The notes below the pieces were generated by a model. It was given only the letters and a program-made list of their open reading frames with translations. It made no database searches and had not been told where the DNA came from. 10,915 nucleotides of DNA from Chloroflexota bacterium. GTDB lineage: Bacteria; Chloroflexota; Dormibacteria; Aeolococcales; Aeolococcaceae. Made by a program: the position numbers and the translations under genes. The stretch is from NCBI GenBank assembly GCA_003491925.1, contig DNAU01000195.1, positions 1 to 10,915 on the forward strand. The letters are read 5' to 3'. This document shows positions 1 through 5,991 of this stretch, piece after piece. The number at the start of each line of letters is the position of its first letter. Position 1 is the first letter of the stretch.

Positions 1-99
1 GCCATCATATGTGCGAGCTGGGGTTGTCCGCTGAGGGTCGCTCGGGCTGGCCGCGTCCCTCGCCGGCGCGGGCCGCCCGTCTCCCCTGCGCGTCTCCAC
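1..99. other. Downstream flank of the SRPBCC gene, no feature recognised
   Basis: These 99 bases follow the TAG stop of the minus-strand SRPBCC gene. The open frames crossing them have arginine/proline-rich composition typical of antisense shadows in GC-rich DNA. A GC-rich run around 60-80 could form structure, but no hairpin with a T-run was found. Confidence 0.3.
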
Positions 100-654
100 C
101 TAACCGAGCGGCGCGCCCCCGTCGGCGAGTCGCGCGTCGTACCGGTCCCGCAGCTCCTCCCAGCCGTGGTCGCTGGCCCGGGCGCCCACGACCCGCTCCA
201 CCGCGTGCCCGTCGAGGACGGCGGCCAGAACGGCGAGGCAGAGGTGCCACCCGGCCCCGAAGATGCCCACGTCGGCCCGCCGGTCGAAGGTGTGCTCCAG
301 GGTCAGGCGGCAGCCGCCCGGGGCCGGCAGCAGGCTCCATCGCAGCAGGTGGGCACCCCAGCGGTGCACGAGCTCGCGGGGCGGGTCGCAGACGAGGACC
401 TCGGCATCGACGCCCGCCTGCTCCGGCGTCTCGCGCGCGATCGCCGGCCCCACCGACGTCAGGGCACGGTCCGGCACCACCGGCGACCACCTGCGGAGCT
501 GGGCAGGCTCGGTGAGCATCGGCCAGACGCGCTCGACGGGGTGGTGCAGCTCTCGGGTCATGGCCAGCACCCACCGGCCGCCGACCTCGCTCAGCAGGGC
601 CTCGGTGTCGTGGGCCGCGATCTCCGCGGCCAGCGGATCCCTCGTCTCGTTCAT
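100..654 (-). CDS. SRPBCC / AHSA1-like domain protein
   Basis: A 184-residue protein of the SRPBCC (START/Bet v1-like) fold, closest in pattern to the AHSA1 branch. Members form a hydrophobic ligand cavity; the ligand here is unknown. The opening strand and helix are visible as TRELHHPVERVWPMLTEP followed by LRRWSP. Later strands include PPRELVHRWG, LRWSLLPAPGGCRLTLEHTF and the long C-terminal helix starting near GWHLCLAVLAAVLDG. The ATG at 654 is preferred over an in-frame upstream start at 678, because a strong ribosome site (AAGGAGGG, 661-668) lies 6 bases before it. That site overlaps the stop of the upstream arsR-like gene, so the two are almost certainly translated from one mRNA. ArsR plus SRPBCC is a recurrent bacterial pair in which the regulator controls the partner. 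No signal peptide or membrane segment is seen. Fold call is good; function is unknown. Confidence 0.85.
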   Translation of the reverse strand: MNETRDPLAAEIAAHDTEALLSEVGGRWVLAMTRELHHPVERVWPMLTEPAQLRRWSPVVPDRALTSVGPAIARETPEQAGVDAEVLVCDPPRELVHRWGAHLLRWSLLPAPGGCRLTLEHTFDRRADVGIFGAGWHLCLAVLAAVLDGHAVERVVGARASDHGWEELRDRYDARLADGGAPLG

Positions 655-667
655 GTCGCGCCCTCCT

Positions 668-1030
668 TCACGTCGCACCCTCCCTCTCCGCTGCGGGGCC
701 CGGCCTCTCCCCCCGTCCGAGCTCCACCCCCTGGTCCAGATCCAACGCCAGCTCCAGCCGGTCGAGGCCGGCTTCCCAGCTGCGATGGAAGGGCCCCACC
801 CACGCGATCACCTGCGGCAGGGGGTCGGCGGCCAGGCGGTAGACGCGGCGCTTGCCCACCACTCGGGGGGTCACCGCACCCATCTCCCGCAGGCTCCGCA
901 GGTGCTTGGACACCAGCGGCTGGGGCAGGTCGAGGCTCTCGACCAGCGCCCCCACGTCCCGCTCCGAGACGCGCAGAAGGTCGAGGATCCGGCGCCGGGT
1001 CGGGTCCGCGATCAGGGTGAAGGCATCCAC
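668..1030 (-). CDS. ArsR-family winged-helix transcriptional regulator
   Basis: A 120-residue ArsR/SmtB-type DNA-binding protein. The start (MDAFTLIADPTRRRILDLL) is the typical first helix of the family. The helix-turn-helix spans about residues 25-50, with the recognition helix in PQPLVSKHLRSLREMGAV, and the wing is VVGKRRVYRL (about 58-66). The metal-binding ELCVCDL-type cysteine motif is absent, since the protein has no cysteine, so it is not a classical arsenic or zinc sensor. The C-terminal helix (FHRSWEAGLDRLELAL) resembles ArsR proteins paired with SRPBCC genes. The GTG at 1030 is the only possible start upstream of the HTH, because TAA lies in frame four codons before it. There is no spaced Shine-Dalgarno, and a -10 box ends 6 bases before the GTG, suggesting a leaderless message. 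The last residues (after about 100) are low-complexity. It probably represses its own operon via the palindrome at 1049-1060. Confidence 0.88.
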   Translation of the reverse strand: MDAFTLIADPTRRRILDLLRVSERDVGALVESLDLPQPLVSKHLRSLREMGAVTPRVVGKRRVYRLAADPLPQVIAWVGPFHRSWEAGLDRLELALDLDQGVELGRGERPGPAAEREGAT

Positions 1031-1036
1031 CCCTTG

Positions 1037-1065
1037 AGATTACCGTACCTTCATATGAAGTTCAA
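1037..1065 (-). promoter_or_regulatory. Promoter of the arsR-SRPBCC operon
   Basis: On the minus strand TTGAAC (1060-1065) and TAATCT (1037-1042) are separated by exactly 17 bases, a good sigma-70-type arrangement. The -10 box ends 6 bases before the GTG start at 1030, so transcription would begin at or next to the start codon. This fits the lack of a ribosome site there. A perfect palindrome fills most of the spacer. Confidence 0.6.
1049..1060. promoter_or_regulatory. Candidate ArsR operator, 12-bp perfect palindrome
   Basis: CTTCATATGAAG is a perfect inverted repeat lying between the -35 and -10 boxes of the arsR promoter. Dimeric ArsR-type repressors commonly bind such AT-rich palindromes and block RNA polymerase, so this is a natural autoregulatory operator. 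The assignment to this ArsR is inferred from position only. Confidence 0.55.
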
Positions 1066-1212
1066 GGAATACGACAGCCTCCTCCCGCTGGCCTCGATCC
1101 GGGGCACGTCGCGACCGCGGACCAGCGCGCCCAGCAGGACGACCCCGGCCATGAGGCGGATGGCACCCACCAGGAAGGCGACCCGGAAGCCGCCCCCCAA
1201 CCCCGTCAGACC
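1051..1212 (-). pseudogene. Relic of an MFS transporter C-terminus (possible)
   Basis: A minus-strand reading frame of about 53 codons runs out of frame with, and beyond, the end of the DUF6941-like gene. It encodes GLGGGFRVAFLVGAI, continues through a hydrophobic stretch of about 20 residues (VAFLVGAIRLMAGVVLLGALV) and ends in a charged tail. A GFRxAFLVGA entry into a terminal helix followed by basic and acidic residues is typical of the last transmembrane segment of 12- or 14-helix MFS drug exporters. Nothing upstream in this frame looks like the rest of a transporter, and no start or ribosome site is present. It therefore reads as the surviving 3' end of a deleted gene. Its stop lies inside the operator palindrome. 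An accidental hydrophobic frame is the alternative. Confidence 0.35.
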
Positions 1213-1634
1213 GGGCGCGTCCCCGGCGGCGGCTGGGGCCGCACCGCGACGGTGAGCCCGACCCAGGCGAGCAGCTGGCCCTCGCTCCAGTACTCGGCCC
1301 GGTAGCGGCCGGGGTCGCCGAACATCGGGGCCAGGTGGGTGACGGTGCTGATCAGCACCTCCTCCTGCTCCGGGGGGATCGACGCGGCGGCCTGGAAGCG
1401 GAGCGTCGCGGGCGGGATGATCAGCTTCCCGTCGGCGTCGACCAGGCGCAGCTCCACCGTGTGCACAGTGTGGGAGTCGGCGGGGCTGAAGCGGAAGCCG
1501 CCGACCACGTCGAAGACAGCCCGCGCGGGGATCTCCGGGATCCCGAGCATGTTGATGCCGCCACCGAGCACGTAGAGCTTGCCGTCGGGCGGCACCGCGG
1601 CGTGGTCGGCGAGGAATGCGAATGCCATGTCCAT
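1206..1634 (-). CDS. DUF6941-like protein of unknown function
   Basis: A 142-residue soluble protein. The opening MDMAFAFLADHAAVPPDGKL, followed by YVLGGGINML, is characteristic of the DUF6941 family (a short first strand, LADxA, D/PxGK, then a GGG turn). Further strand-rich sequence follows (TVELRLVDADGK, then TLRFQA), a PPEQEEVLISTVTHL segment and a final strand LLAWVGLTVAV. Members are small beta-rich proteins with no established function. No signal peptide, membrane helix or catalytic motif is visible. ATG codons at 1634 and 1628 are both possible; neither has a clear ribosome site, and family proteins start only a few residues before the LADxA element. The open frame extends much further upstream, but that part is arginine/glycine-rich shadow sequence. 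The gene stands alone, divergent from the YtxH-like gene. Confidence 0.72.
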   Translation of the reverse strand: MDMAFAFLADHAAVPPDGKLYVLGGGINMLGIPEIPARAVFDVVGGFRFSPADSHTVHTVELRLVDADGKLIIPPATLRFQAAASIPPEQEEVLISTVTHLAPMFGDPGRYRAEYWSEGQLLAWVGLTVAVRPQPPPGTRPV

Positions 1635-1664
1635 CGCCGCGACTCTGCCACGACGACGGCACCC

Positions 1665-1740
1665 CCGGTCGCGGGCACCGGCATCCACCGCAGCCGGGTC
1701 GAGAACGACGCCTCCGGTCGAGGCCACCGGCATCCACCGC
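1665..1740. repeat. Two-copy imperfect direct repeat, 27 bp at 49-bp period
   Basis: Bases 1665-1691 and 1714-1740 are the same except at two positions. The last 16 bases (CACCGGCATCCACCGC) are identical, and the copies are separated by 22 bases. The pair sits in the 195-bp spacer between two divergent genes, which would suit tandem regulator sites, but a local duplication is equally possible. No third copy was seen in the window. Confidence 0.6.
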
Positions 1741-1820
1741 GCGGGGACCGGAGCGCCCCGGGTGCATTGCTGGTACGGTGAGAGGAGGGGTGGGGCGCGC
1801 AGGAGCAGCGGGAACTGGGA

Positions 1821-1827
1821 GGAGGAG
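1821..1827 (+). promoter_or_regulatory. Ribosome binding site of the YtxH-like gene
   Basis: A purine run GGGAGGAGGAG ends 2 bases before the ATG at 1830. It gives GGAGG-type pairing at acceptable spacing (4 to 7 bases) and fixes the start. Confidence 0.7.
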
Positions 1828-1829
1828 CC

Positions 1830-2105
1830 ATGGGTTACATCCGAGGTTTCGTCCACGGGGCGGTCGCCGGTGCCGTGATCGGTATCTGTCTCGCACCCCA
1901 GCCGGGGGAGCGCACCCGCGCTCAGCTCGTCGTCTTCGGCAGGGCCGTCCGCGAGGGGGTGGACGCCGCCCAGCGGACCGCGAAGCATGTCGCCCCGGTG
2001 TTCGCCGGGGCCGCGTCCCTGGCCCGCGAGCAGGTCGTCCGCCGCCGGCACCACGAGGAGACCGCACCCGCCTTCCCGGGCACCACGGACAACGGCCACC
2101 AGTAG
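1830..2105 (+). CDS. Small YtxH-like protein
   Basis: A 91-residue protein. Its N-terminal segment GAVAGAVIGICLAPQPGERTR (about residues 10-30) is the YtxH-family signature: a glycine/alanine-rich short helix, an LAP turn, then a PGxxTR boundary. It is followed by an amphipathic helical region (about 31-72) and a polar, charged tail. YtxH-like proteins are small general-stress or gas-vesicle-associated-type proteins that probably attach to the membrane through the glycine-rich helix; no biochemical activity is established. The strong ribosome site fixes the ATG at 1830. The gene is monocistronic: its left neighbour is divergent and the membrane-protein gene on its right converges on it. GC-rich codon use is like its neighbours, so this looks like a genuine small gene. 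Confidence 0.75.
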   Translation: MGYIRGFVHGAVAGAVIGICLAPQPGERTRAQLVVFGRAVREGVDAAQRTAKHVAPVFAGAASLAREQVVRRRHHEETAPAFPGTTDNGHQ

Positions 2106-2108
2106 CTC

Positions 2109-2124
2109 CGAGGGGAGCGCCTCG
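2109..2124. terminator. Possible short bidirectional terminator hairpin
   Basis: CGAGG and CCTCG form a 5-bp stem with a 6-base loop in the 36-bp gap between the convergent YtxH-like and DUF4383-like genes. There is no T-run, so the call rests mainly on position and is weak. Confidence 0.25.
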
Positions 2125-2141
2125 CGCGGGTCAGGACGCGG

Positions 2142-2582
2142 TCAGGAGGCCGGCCGGATGACGCTGGTCGGGCCCTCGTCCTCCACGGTGCCCAGCGCGG
2201 CCAGCACGGCAAAGGCGCCGACCACCACATCGAAGATGTTGATCGCGAGCGTGAAGTGCAGGCCGGCGATGGAGCGCGCGCCCGAGTTGGTGTCCACGTA
2301 AAGGAAGCCGACGACGGCCAGGACCAGCAGGACCACCCCGGCCGCCCCGGCCACGATCCGCCCCACCCGCCGGCCGGCGACGAATCCCACGAAGGCGAAG
2401 GCCGCGAGCAGCACCAGGTCCACCACGTCCCGGGCGTAGGTGAGGTGGAGCTGCATCCCGTCGACGTTGCCCTGGGCCTCGCCGTGAGGGAGGGTCACGT
2501 GGGTCGCGTTGCCCACCAGGAAGCCGCCGATCACGACGACCAGGAAGACGGCGGTGCAGATCTGGGAGTAGAAGCGGGCCAT
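2142..2582 (-). CDS. DUF4383-like four-helix membrane protein
   Basis: A 146-residue integral membrane protein with four predicted helices: FYSQICTAVFLVVVIGGFLVG, then VVDLVLLAAFAFVGFVAG, IVAGAAGVVLLVLAVVGFLYV, and LAINIFDVVVGAFAVLAAL near the C-terminus. The final INxxDVxxGxxA pattern, and the LHFT segment before it, resemble DUF4383 proteins, which are about this size and common in Actinomycetota and relatives. No function is known for them. The ATG at 2582 is chosen because the residues upstream in the open frame are arginine-rich and lack another start near the helix; a GAGGAGGG motif lies 11 bases before it, which is somewhat far. It lies 89 bp downstream of the PP2C gene on the same strand and might be cotranscribed with it. 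Confidence 0.72.
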   Translation of the reverse strand: MARFYSQICTAVFLVVVIGGFLVGNATHVTLPHGEAQGNVDGMQLHLTYARDVVDLVLLAAFAFVGFVAGRRVGRIVAGAAGVVLLVLAVVGFLYVDTNSGARSIAGLHFTLAINIFDVVVGAFAVLAALGTVEDEGPTSVIRPAS

Positions 2583-2671
2583 GTCGAGCGTGTCCCTCCT
2601 CGCCCTGAGCACGGGGCGGTCGAAGCGGGCGAATGATACCGGGCGGCCGCGGGCCACTGCCGCCGGCGGCG

Positions 2672-3436
2672 TCAGCCGGGGTCGAGGCGCGCCACGACGG
2701 CGGTGACGTTGTCGGTCGAGCCCGCCGCCAGCGCGGCGTCCACCAGCTGCTGCGAGGCCGCCCCCGGCGTCGCCGGAGCGCTCGCCAGCCCGGCGATCTC
2801 CCGGTCGGCGAGGGGTTCCCAGAGTCCGTCGCTGCAGAGCACCACCACGTCGTCGGGGTCGAGCGCCAGCTCCGCGAAGTCCGGCTCCACCGGGTCGCCG
2901 AGCAGGGCCCTGGTCACGTAGTTCCGCCGCGGGTCGTGCCGCGCCGCCTCCGGGGCCAGGGTGCCGGCGCGCACCTGCTCACCGGTCAGGCTGTGATCCG
3001 CGGTGAGCTGGGTGGCCTCGCCCCTCCGGAGCAGGTAGGCACGGCTGTCGCCGACATGGGCCAGGGAGAGCCGGCCGCCGGCGACGACGGCGGCGATCAT
3101 GGTCGTCCCCGGGTTGCCGCCGAGCAGCCGGCGCACGCCGGCGACCGCATCGTTGGCCAGGGAGACGGCCTCACGCAGCCGGTCACCGCCACCGTCCGGC
3201 TCGGCGAGCCGCTCGGCAGCGGCCGCGACCGCCGCCTGGGCGGCCTCCCCTCCCCCGCTGTGGCCGCCCATCCCGTCGGCGAGGATCAGGCCGATGCCCA
3301 CCCCCTCCATGGGGACGATGCGGAAGGCGTCCTGATTCTCCCGCCGGACCGGGCCGCAGGCCGTGGCCCCGGCCCCCAGGACATGCCACCGTCCGGCGGC
3401 GACGGTGGCCTCGGCCGCGCCGGGAGTGCCGGTCAC
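2672..3436 (-). CDS. PP2C-family serine/threonine phosphatase
   Basis: A 254-residue soluble PPM/PP2C phosphatase of bacterial Stp/PrpC size, expected to remove phosphate from Ser/Thr with two or three Mn/Mg ions. The full motif series is visible: RRENQDAF (metal ligand D36), LADGMGGHSGG (D54, G55), GTTM (110-113), AHVGDSRAYLLR (D130), LTADHSL (145-150), RNYVTRALLG (171-180), LCSDGLWEPL (D203) and STDNVTAVV (D242). Every usual metal-binding aspartate is present, so it should be active. No kinase, FHA or sensor domain is attached, and no partner kinase is in the window. The GTG at 3436 is the only start upstream of the first motif, because TGA occurs in frame at 3479-3481. There is no Shine-Dalgarno, so it may be leaderless. 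It is divergent from ppk, sharing a 92-bp spacer. Confidence 0.93.
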   Translation of the reverse strand: MTGTPGAAEATVAAGRWHVLGAGATACGPVRRENQDAFRIVPMEGVGIGLILADGMGGHSGGGEAAQAAVAAAAERLAEPDGGGDRLREAVSLANDAVAGVRRLLGGNPGTTMIAAVVAGGRLSLAHVGDSRAYLLRRGEATQLTADHSLTGEQVRAGTLAPEAARHDPRRNYVTRALLGDPVEPDFAELALDPDDVVVLCSDGLWEPLADREIAGLASAPATPGAASQQLVDAALAAGSTDNVTAVVARLDPG

Positions 3437-3479
3437 GACGGGGGGGACGCGGCGTCGACTGCCGGAGATGTCACGACCT

Positions 3480-3495
3480 CATTGTGGCCTGAATG
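3480..3495. promoter_or_regulatory. Palindrome in the PP2C/ppk divergent spacer
   Basis: CATTGTGGCCTGAATG is a 16-bp imperfect palindrome (CATT-2-GGCC-2-AATG) near the middle of the 92-bp region from which the phosphatase and the polyphosphate operon diverge. A regulator bound here could affect both. No convincing -35/-10 pair was found in either direction. Confidence 0.3.
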
Positions 3496-3528
3496 CCCCA
3501 CCACCGCAGCCGGGCGGGCTGAGGCACA

Positions 3529-5991
3529 ATGCGTCAGGTGCCAATTGAACGAACCGGGGCTCGAGGCCCGGCGACCACGGGAGCCGGGCTGACGGGCGCC
3601 GGCGGGGGGAAACCAACCCAACCCACCCTGGACGTCGTCCTCGGCGGCCCCGCCGGCGCGCCCTCCGGCTCCCCCGCTCCTGAGCAGGCCACCACCCTGC
3701 GCGCAACGCCCGACGTGACGGTCCGGCCAGCACCCCGGGCGACATCCGGCCCGGCATCCGAAGCGGCAGCCGCGGTGGCTCCGCTGACGGCGGCCCCCAT
3801 GCAGCGGGACCCGGCGACGGCCGTGGAGGCCGGCACCGCGACCTCCGTCGACATCGCCGGGACGCGCGCCGCCGAGGCGGCCGGCGCACCGACCTCCCGC
3901 CGGGCCGCGACCCGCGCGGGTGAGCGTGTCGCCAAGCCCACCACCGAGCCGGTCCTGATCAACCGCGAGCTCTCCTGGCTCGACTTCAACGGCCGGGTGC
4001 TCGCCCAGGTCGAGGATGAGAGCCTCCCCCTCCTGGAGCGGGCGCGCTTCCTCGCCATCGGCAGCCGCGCTCTGGACGAGTTCTTCCAGGTCAGGGTCGG
4101 GGGCCTCAAGCAGCTCGCCGCCGGGCTCGAGGGGGCGGCCTCCGATCCCCACGGGCCGCAGGCCCAGGTCCGGGCGATCCGGACCAAGGTGGTCGACATC
4201 TATGCGCGCCAGGCCCGCGCCTTCCTCGGCGGGCTGGTGCCCCAGCTCGACCAGCGCGGGATCCGGTTCAGCGACTGGTCGAGCCTGGACGAGGAGGACC
4301 GTGCCCACCTGGACAGGGTCTTCGAGGAGCGCATCTTCCCGGTGCTCACCCCGCTCGCGGTGGATCCCGCCCATCCCTTCCCCTACATCTCCAGCCTCTC
4401 CCTCAACCTGATGGTGGTGGTGATGGACCCGGCCAGCCGCGAGGAGCGGATCGCCCGGATCAAGGTGCCACCGCTGCTCAGCCGGTTCGTCGTCCTCCCC
4501 GACGGGGAGCGGTTCGTGCCCATCGAGCAGGTCATCGCGGCGCACCTGCACCCCCTCTTCGAGGGGATGAAGGTGGTCGCCCATCACGTCTTCCGGCTCA
4601 CGCGCAACGCCGACTACCAGCTCGACGGCGACGAGGCCGAGGACTTGGTGGAGGCGGTCCTGGCCGTCCTCAAGGAGCGCCGCCGCTCCCCGCTGGTGGT
4701 TCGCCTCGAGGTCGGCTCCGACATGCCCGAGGAGATGATCGACCTGCTGGCGCGCGAGCTCGAGATCGATGCCGATGACGTGTACAGGATCGCCGCCCCG
4801 CTCGACCTGGGCGGCCTCTTCGACGTCTGCAAGCTGGACCGTCCCGACCTGAAGTTCCGCCCCTGGACGCCGATCACCCCACCCCGGATCGCCCACGACC
4901 TGGCGAGCTCGGAGGGCGACCTCTTCCGCGACCTCCGCGAGGACCAGGTGCTCGTCCACCACCCCTACGACAGTTTCGAGCACACCGTGGAGGCGTTCAT
5001 CGGCCTGGCCGCGGAGGACCCCCAGGTGCTGGCCATCAAGCAGACCCTCTACCGGACCTCGGGACCGGTGAGCCCCATCATCCGCTCGCTCACCCGCGCG
5101 GCCGAGGCGGGCAAGCAGGTGGTCGCCCTGGTCGAGCTGACCGCCCGCTTCGACGAGCAGAACAACATCAACTGGGCCGAGGTGCTGGAGGACGCCGGCG
5201 TCCACGTCGTCTACGGCGCGGTCGGGCTCAAGACCCACGCCAAGGTCACCCTGGTGGTCCGGGAGGAGCCGGGCGGGATCCGCCGCTACTGCCACGTCGG
5301 CACCGGCAACTACAACCGCGACACCGCGCGCGTCTACGAGGACCTGGGACTGCTCTCCGCCGACGCCGCCCTCGGCGCCGACGTCGGCGAGCTCTTCAAC
5401 AGCCTGACCGGGTACAGCCACCAGGCCAAGTACCGCAAGCTGCTGGTCGCGCCGGGCACGATGCGACCGGCGCTGCTCAAGCTGATCCGCCGCGAGGCCG
5501 AGCGCGGCGAGGCGGGTCGGATCGTCATCAAGGTCAACAACCTGGTCGACCCCGAGATGATCGGGGCGCTCTGCGCCGCCTCCCAGGCGGGGGTCGAGAT
5601 CGACCTCATCGTGCGCAGCATCTGCTGCCTGCGGCCGGGGGTACCGGGCGTCAGCGAGCGCATCCGGGTACGCTCCCTGGTCGGCCGCTACCTCGAGCAC
5701 TCGCGGATCCTCCGCTTCGGCCGCGCCCCCCACGACGCCGAGTACTACATCAGCTCCGCGGACCTGATGCCGCGCAACCTCGATCGCCGTGTCGAGGCGG
5801 CGGTTCCGATCCGGTCTCCCGACCTGCGTGCCCGCCTCGACGAGATCCTCGAGATCAACCTCAGGGACGACACGCTCGCCTGGGAGCTGGGCTCCGACGG
5901 CGAGTGGCGGCGGGTGGGGGGCAGCGCTCACATCGACACCCAGGTCAAGCTCCAGGAGGTGGCGCTGCGCCGGGGCGAGGGGAAGAGCTGA
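3529..5991 (+). CDS. ppk1: Polyphosphate kinase 1 with long N-terminal extension
   Basis: PPK1 reversibly moves the gamma-phosphate of ATP onto inorganic polyphosphate through a phosphohistidine intermediate. The canonical enzyme begins near residue 141 (VLINRELSWLDFN, then DEFFQVRVGGLKQL). The catalytic part shows KQTLYRTS, GVHVVYGAVGLKTHAK with the expected autophosphorylated His570, CHVGTGNYN, and GRYLEHSRI with the second active-site His724. It closes with SSADLMPRNLDRRVE and NLRDDTLAWEL, so the enzyme is complete and should be active. The 820-residue length exceeds the usual ~690-720. The excess is a 140-residue Ala/Pro/Thr/Gly-rich, probably disordered extension. The ATG at 3529 has only a weak GAGG 4 bases ahead, and the first dozen codons have atypical third positions, so a later start is possible. 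It is the first gene of a three-gene operon; its stop overlaps the CYTH/CHAD gene. Confidence 0.95.
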   Translation: MRQVPIERTGARGPATTGAGLTGAGGGKPTQPTLDVVLGGPAGAPSGSPAPEQATTLRATPDVTVRPAPRATSGPASEAAAAVAPLTAAPMQRDPATAVEAGTATSVDIAGTRAAEAAGAPTSRRAATRAGERVAKPTTEPVLINRELSWLDFNGRVLAQVEDESLPLLERARFLAIGSRALDEFFQVRVGGLKQLAAGLEGAASDPHGPQAQVRAIRTKVVDIYARQARAFLGGLVPQLDQRGIRFSDWSSLDEEDRAHLDRVFEERIFPVLTPLAVDPAHPFPYISSLSLNLMVVVMDPASREERIARIKVPPLLSRFVVLPDGERFVPIEQVIAAHLHPLFEGMKVVAHHVFRLTRNADYQLDGDEAEDLVEAVLAVLKERRRSPLVVRLEVGSDMPEEMIDLLARELEIDADDVYRIAAPLDLGGLFDVCKLDRPDLKFRPWTPITPPRIAHDLASSEGDLFRDLREDQVLVHHPYDSFEHTVEAFIGLAAEDPQVLAIKQTLYRTSGPVSPIIRSLTRAAEAGKQVVALVELTARFDEQNNINWAEVLEDAGVHVVYGAVGLKTHAKVTLVVREEPGGIRRYCHVGTGNYNRDTARVYEDLGLLSADAALGADVGELFNSLTGYSHQAKYRKLLVAPGTMRPALLKLIRREAERGEAGRIVIKVNNLVDPEMIGALCAASQAGVEIDLIVRSICCLRPGVPGVSERIRVRSLVGRYLEHSRILRFGRAPHDAEYYISSADLMPRNLDRRVEAAVPIRSPDLRARLDEILEINLRDDTLAWELGSDGEWRRVGGSAHIDTQVKLQEVALRRGEGKS

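Noticed and set aside
166..1255. Plus-strand frames across the arsR/SRPBCC region
   Set aside because: The products are Arg/Pro/Gly-rich without motifs. The minus strand carries ArsR and SRPBCC with a promoter and a ribosome site.
1665..1740. Two-unit CRISPR-like array
   Set aside because: There are only two imperfect repeats, a 22-base spacer, no leader and no cas genes in the window.
1635..2099. Upstream extension of the DUF6941-like frame to 297 codons
   Set aside because: The extra part overlaps the YtxH-like gene on the other strand and the repeat-bearing spacer, and family members start within a few residues of the LADxA element.
3433..5931. Very long minus-strand open frame (832 codons) antisense to ppk1
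   Set aside because: It is the complement of a fully conserved PPK1 reading frame in GC-rich DNA, where antisense frames stay open because codons ending in G/C rarely give stops. Its product is Asp/Val/Gly/Leu-rich with no recognisable domain.
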